Source: Longimicrobium sp. (GTDB lineage: Bacteria > Gemmatimonadota > Gemmatimonadetes > Longimicrobiales > Longimicrobiaceae). From it: 64,000 bases of DNA. Within the stretch, counting starts at the first letter, position 1. The number at the start of each line of letters is the position of its first letter. The notes under the pieces were generated by a model. That model saw only the letters and a program-made list of their open reading frames with translations. It was not told the origin of the DNA and did no database searches. Where the stretch lies: assembly GCA_036389135.1 (NCBI GenBank), contig DASVQP010000130.1:1-64000 (forward strand), in the 5' to 3' direction. Both the position numbers and the translations under genes were made by a program. Of this stretch, positions 61,855-64,000 are shown piece by piece.

Positions 61855-61921
61855 GTTCCCCCGGGTACGCGGTATCTCACAGGTGAGAAGCCGCGGACCT
61901 GTACCTGCCCGGCTGGGGAAC
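61855..61921 (+). promoter_or_regulatory. Structured element before the integrase gene
   Basis: Nested complementary arms: GTTCCCC (61855-61861) with GGGGAAC (61915-61921), CGGG with CCCG, GCGG with CCGC, and a central TCTCAC-AG-GTGAGA hairpin. The GGGG of the outer arm is also the most plausible Shine-Dalgarno for the ATG at 61928, so folding could restrain translation. Confidence 0.5.
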
Positions 61922-61927
61922 TAAAGG

Positions 61928-63553
61928 ATGCTACGAGTAGCCAAGAAGAGGTCAGGCGGGCAGGCGCAGGCGGCGGTCGGCCCGCAAGAGCCGCACGCTA
62001 GGCTGTACTGGAAGGACGGGCGCGCCTACATCGACGCGCGTGCTTGGGGGAAGTGGGGAGGCAGGATGGAGGCGCTGGTCCGGCCGGGCGAGCGCGGGGC
62101 CACCAGGGATCCGGTGCACGCCTCCCTGCTGTTTGCCCAGCGGCTCACTGAGTTGCGCGACCTCCGCGCGCAGCACCCCGACGGTCTGCCGGTGCCGGAC
62201 GAGTCTCCCGAGGCGGCTTCCGCTCCCGCCGAGGACGAGCTGGACCGGATCGCTACCTTTGCCGGGTGGTACCTGGCGGAGAAGGCCAACCGCCACGGCC
62301 GGAAGCGGATCACCAAGCGACACCTGAACCAGCAGCGGAGCAAGCTGGTCCACGCCGCGCGCTTCTTCGCGCACAAGCGCGGAAAGGTGCTTTTGCGCGA
62401 CTTGGAGGCGGCCGACATCCGGGAGTACATGAAGGAGCTGCGCACCAACCCGCCGGCGCGTCTGCGCGACCAGCCGGGCGGGTGCAGGGGCGTGCTGACG
62501 TCCACCACGCAGCGCCGCTATCTCGACTCGCTCGGCGAGCTCCTGCAGGCCGCCGTCGCCGAAGGGCGGATCAACACCAACTGGGTGCACGAGCGCACGG
62601 ACCTCCCCGCGGTTGATCCGAGCCCGACGAAGCACCTGGAGCTGTGGGAAGGCGCGCTCCTGCTGGAGGGCGCGCGGCGGCTCTACCCGCCGCACCGGCA
62701 GGGCCCGCCCATCTACCCGCTGCTGGCGTTCTACCTGCTCACCGGGGTCATCGAGAGCGAGCGCGCGGGTGTGCGGGTGGCGGACGTGCGGTTTCCCGGC
62801 GACGTGGAGTTTCCGAACGGGGTGATCATCGTCCGGCCGAACGAAGCGGTCCGGTCCGACGAGATGAGGGACAGGTTGAAGACTGAGTACCGGGAGCGCG
62901 TGATGCCGCTGCACCCGCAGCTCGCGGAGATCCTGGCCGAGTACCTGAGCGGGCCGAACGCTCCCCCGGGACCCCTTCTGTTCCCGGCGCAGTGGAGCGA
63001 CGGAGCCGTTCCTCTGGGCGACTGGCGAAAGCACCTGGACCGCGTGGCCGTCTACTGCGGATACGAGACGGGAGAGGTCCGCACCCGCCGGCTGCGCGTG
63101 ACCTACTGCTCTCACCGCGCCTACACCCTGGACGAGCTCGGCCACCCGATGACCGCCGTCAAACTGCAGGCGGAGATGGGTCACGGGTCGTTCCAGATGA
63201 TCGAGCGGCGGTACTTCCGCCACACGCGTTTCCGTGCCGCGCGTCCGCAGCTCGAATTTCGCTGGACGGACTGGTCGGACCAGTACGGCCATCGATTGGG
63301 CCAGGCCGCGCGCTGCATGCGCGCGGAGCTGACGCCGAAGCTCCGCAGCGTTCTTGCTCTGCTGCCCCCTGAGGGGCTCGCCGCAAAGCAGTGGGAGGTC
63401 GCGTCAGGGCTTCCCGTGGGAACATTCTACTACTGCCGCAACGTGCTCGTGGAGCGGGGCTACGTCCGGCGCGAGGGTGCGAGGAGGGGAGCGCCTTTCC
63501 GGCAAGTGGCGGGGGACGACTCTCGGATCGAACCGGGACGTAAGGCGGCATGA
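61928..63553 (+). CDS. Tyrosine-recombinase-like integrase with altered catalytic residues
   Basis: 541 aa. An N-terminal SAM-like core-binding domain (RSKLVHAARFFAHKRGKVLL, LEAADIREYMKELRTNP) is followed by a catalytic domain recognisable from YPLLAFYLLTGVIESERAGV, MPLHPQLAEILAEYL, RRLRVTYCSHRAYTLDELGH, LQAEMGHGSFQMIERRYFRH. The first catalytic Arg expected after TG-x is Ile275. The R-H-x-T box keeps Arg390 but has Val391 where His is usual. His419 and Tyr429 are present. A C-terminal winged-helix-like segment (SVLALLPPEGLAAKQWEVAS, GTFYYCRNVLVERGYVRREG) is an addition. Integrase activity is doubtful; it may be a decayed or repurposed recombinase. Adjacent to the tRNA remnant. Confidence 0.75.
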   Translation: MLRVAKKRSGGQAQAAVGPQEPHARLYWKDGRAYIDARAWGKWGGRMEALVRPGERGATRDPVHASLLFAQRLTELRDLRAQHPDGLPVPDESPEAASAPAEDELDRIATFAGWYLAEKANRHGRKRITKRHLNQQRSKLVHAARFFAHKRGKVLLRDLEAADIREYMKELRTNPPARLRDQPGGCRGVLTSTTQRRYLDSLGELLQAAVAEGRINTNWVHERTDLPAVDPSPTKHLELWEGALLLEGARRLYPPHRQGPPIYPLLAFYLLTGVIESERAGVRVADVRFPGDVEFPNGVIIVRPNEAVRSDEMRDRLKTEYRERVMPLHPQLAEILAEYLSGPNAPPGPLLFPAQWSDGAVPLGDWRKHLDRVAVYCGYETGEVRTRRLRVTYCSHRAYTLDELGHPMTAVKLQAEMGHGSFQMIERRYFRHTRFRAARPQLEFRWTDWSDQYGHRLGQAARCMRAELTPKLRSVLALLPPEGLAAKQWEVASGLPVGTFYYCRNVLVERGYVRREGARRGAPFRQVAGDDSRIEPGRKAA

Positions 63554-63560
63554 TTGCAAG

Positions 63561-63584
63561 AGGGCGGCTCGACGGAGCCGCCCT
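63561..63584. terminator. Bidirectional terminator-like hairpin
   Basis: A perfect 10-bp stem AGGGCGGCTC / GAGCCGCCCT with a GACG loop, between two convergent genes. Confidence 0.75.
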
Positions 63585-63586
63585 CC

Positions 63587-64000
63587 TCATGCTCCCCCCG
63601 CGGCCCGCCGCTGGCCCGGCGACCGAGCGGGCTCCGGCGTTCGAGGCCGTCCGAACCGCTCGTGCGCGGCGGCGATTTCGTCGCCTGGATCGCGATGGGT
63701 CTTCGTCGCGACTCCGCCTTTAGCCGGAGCCGTGGCAATGACGGTTAGGGGGGCGTCCGCCGTCTCCGGTGCCGGCGGCCGCTGAATCGCGCCGATCTGC
63801 ACGACGAATTGCCGGAGGTCGGCCTCGGTAGTGCGGCGCTCGCGGCCGTATGAGTACGACTTCAGCACAACGCCACGGAACCCCGTCCGCATCACCTTGC
63901 GCACGGCGGCGGCGGTCCGCTTTCGTCCGCCCAAGTGGCGATGCAGCCATTCCGCCGCTTCCGCGGGCGAAAATCGCCGCTCCTGGTCCTCCTCCGCTGC
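63587..64000 (-). CDS. Excisionase-like HTH DNA-binding protein, partial
   Basis: An open frame on the minus strand that continues past the right edge and ends at 63587. The visible N-terminal part reads RRFSPAEAAEWLHRHLGGRK, RTAAAVRKVMRTGFRGVVLK, SYSYGRERRTTEADLRQFVV: a helix-turn-helix followed by a basic wing and the TEADL end common in excisionase/MerR-like (HTH_17) proteins. The C-terminus is Pro/Arg-rich and disordered. Its place beside an integrase-like gene supports a role in excision or in regulating the island. Start outside the window. Confidence 0.6.
   Translation of the reverse strand, partial: AAEEDQERRFSPAEAAEWLHRHLGGRKRTAAAVRKVMRTGFRGVVLKSYSYGRERRTTEADLRQFVVQIGAIQRPPAPETADAPLTVIATAPAKGGVATKTHRDPGDEIAAAHERFGRPRTPEPARSPGQRRAAGGA

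Noticed and set aside
61674-61930. Group I intron in tRNA-Arg(CCT)
   Set aside because: The 3' exon (matching acceptor strand) is not found downstream, and T-arm sequence follows directly after the anticodon stem, so nothing is inserted at the anticodon.
61928-63553. Integrase responsible for the AIPR insertion at sdhB
   Set aside because: It is 50 kb away, near a different type of site, and its catalytic residues are altered; nothing links the two.

Overview
The window is about 70% GC, gene-dense and bacterial. Spacers between operons are crowded with dispersed palindromic and tandem repeats, many genes start with TTG or GTG, and genes within operons overlap by 4 nt (ATGA/TTGA/GTGA). The best promoters show TTGAC(A/G), a 17-nt spacer, and TAT(G/C)TT. 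Gene content and repeat style suggest a Gemmatimonadota-like (Longimicrobium-type) chromosome. That placement is inference: there is no rRNA here to test it.

Layout. 1-5.1 kb: a broken possible transposase end, a PPK2 kinase, a decaying hicA/hicB pair, a TPR lipoprotein, a hemolysin III-like membrane protein and trmL. 5.2-9.8 kb: mdh-sdhCDAB, the TCA-cycle and respiratory complex II operon. 9.8-11.8 kb: an AT-richer AIPR-family (abortive infection) gene inserted exactly at the 3' end of sdhB and bounded by a perfect 46-bp direct repeat. 12.3-13.1 kb: three tandem genes for small secreted six-cysteine peptides. 14.4-19.1 kb (minus strand): a RiPP-type locus with a precursor peptide, a radical SAM enzyme, a beta-propeller lipoprotein, a PqqD-like recognition protein, a lasso-type B2 protease and an HPr-kinase-like protein, with no lasso cyclase. 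19.4-25.3 kb: recQ, a DUF559 nuclease gene between 66-bp inverted repeats, and a DinG-type helicase fused to an N-terminal JAMM/RadC-like domain. 25.7-34.3 kb: lspA, an aminotransferase, a lower-GC orphan gene, a TonB-like protein, a BON protein, YqeY, a DtxR-family regulator and a hybrid sensor kinase. 34.5-43.5 kb: nadA, an ACT-domain protein, a peroxiredoxin with an MBL hydrolase, purN-purH, larC and lipoproteins. 43.8-47.9 kb: a zinc-ribbon protein and the der-plsY-gpsA-merR operon. 48.8-50.9 kb: a plug-like secreted protein and surE-pcm. 51-59.6 kb: surface-glycan functions (GT4, methyltransferase, WecA/MraY-like, epimerase, FAD-dependent mutase-like protein, DegT aminotransferase) and a SEDS-like membrane protein. 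60.1-64 kb: lipoprotein genes, then an integration-like end with a chimeric truncated tRNA-Arg behind a good promoter, a structured element, a tyrosine recombinase missing key residues, and an excisionase-like gene running off the window.

The strongest candidates for undescribed biology are the RiPP locus without a cyclase, the AIPR cassette at sdhB, the tandem six-cysteine peptides, and the small solitary genes framed by repeats (DUF559; the lower-GC gene at 27.5 kb). Function calls rest on motifs read by eye; no database search was run.
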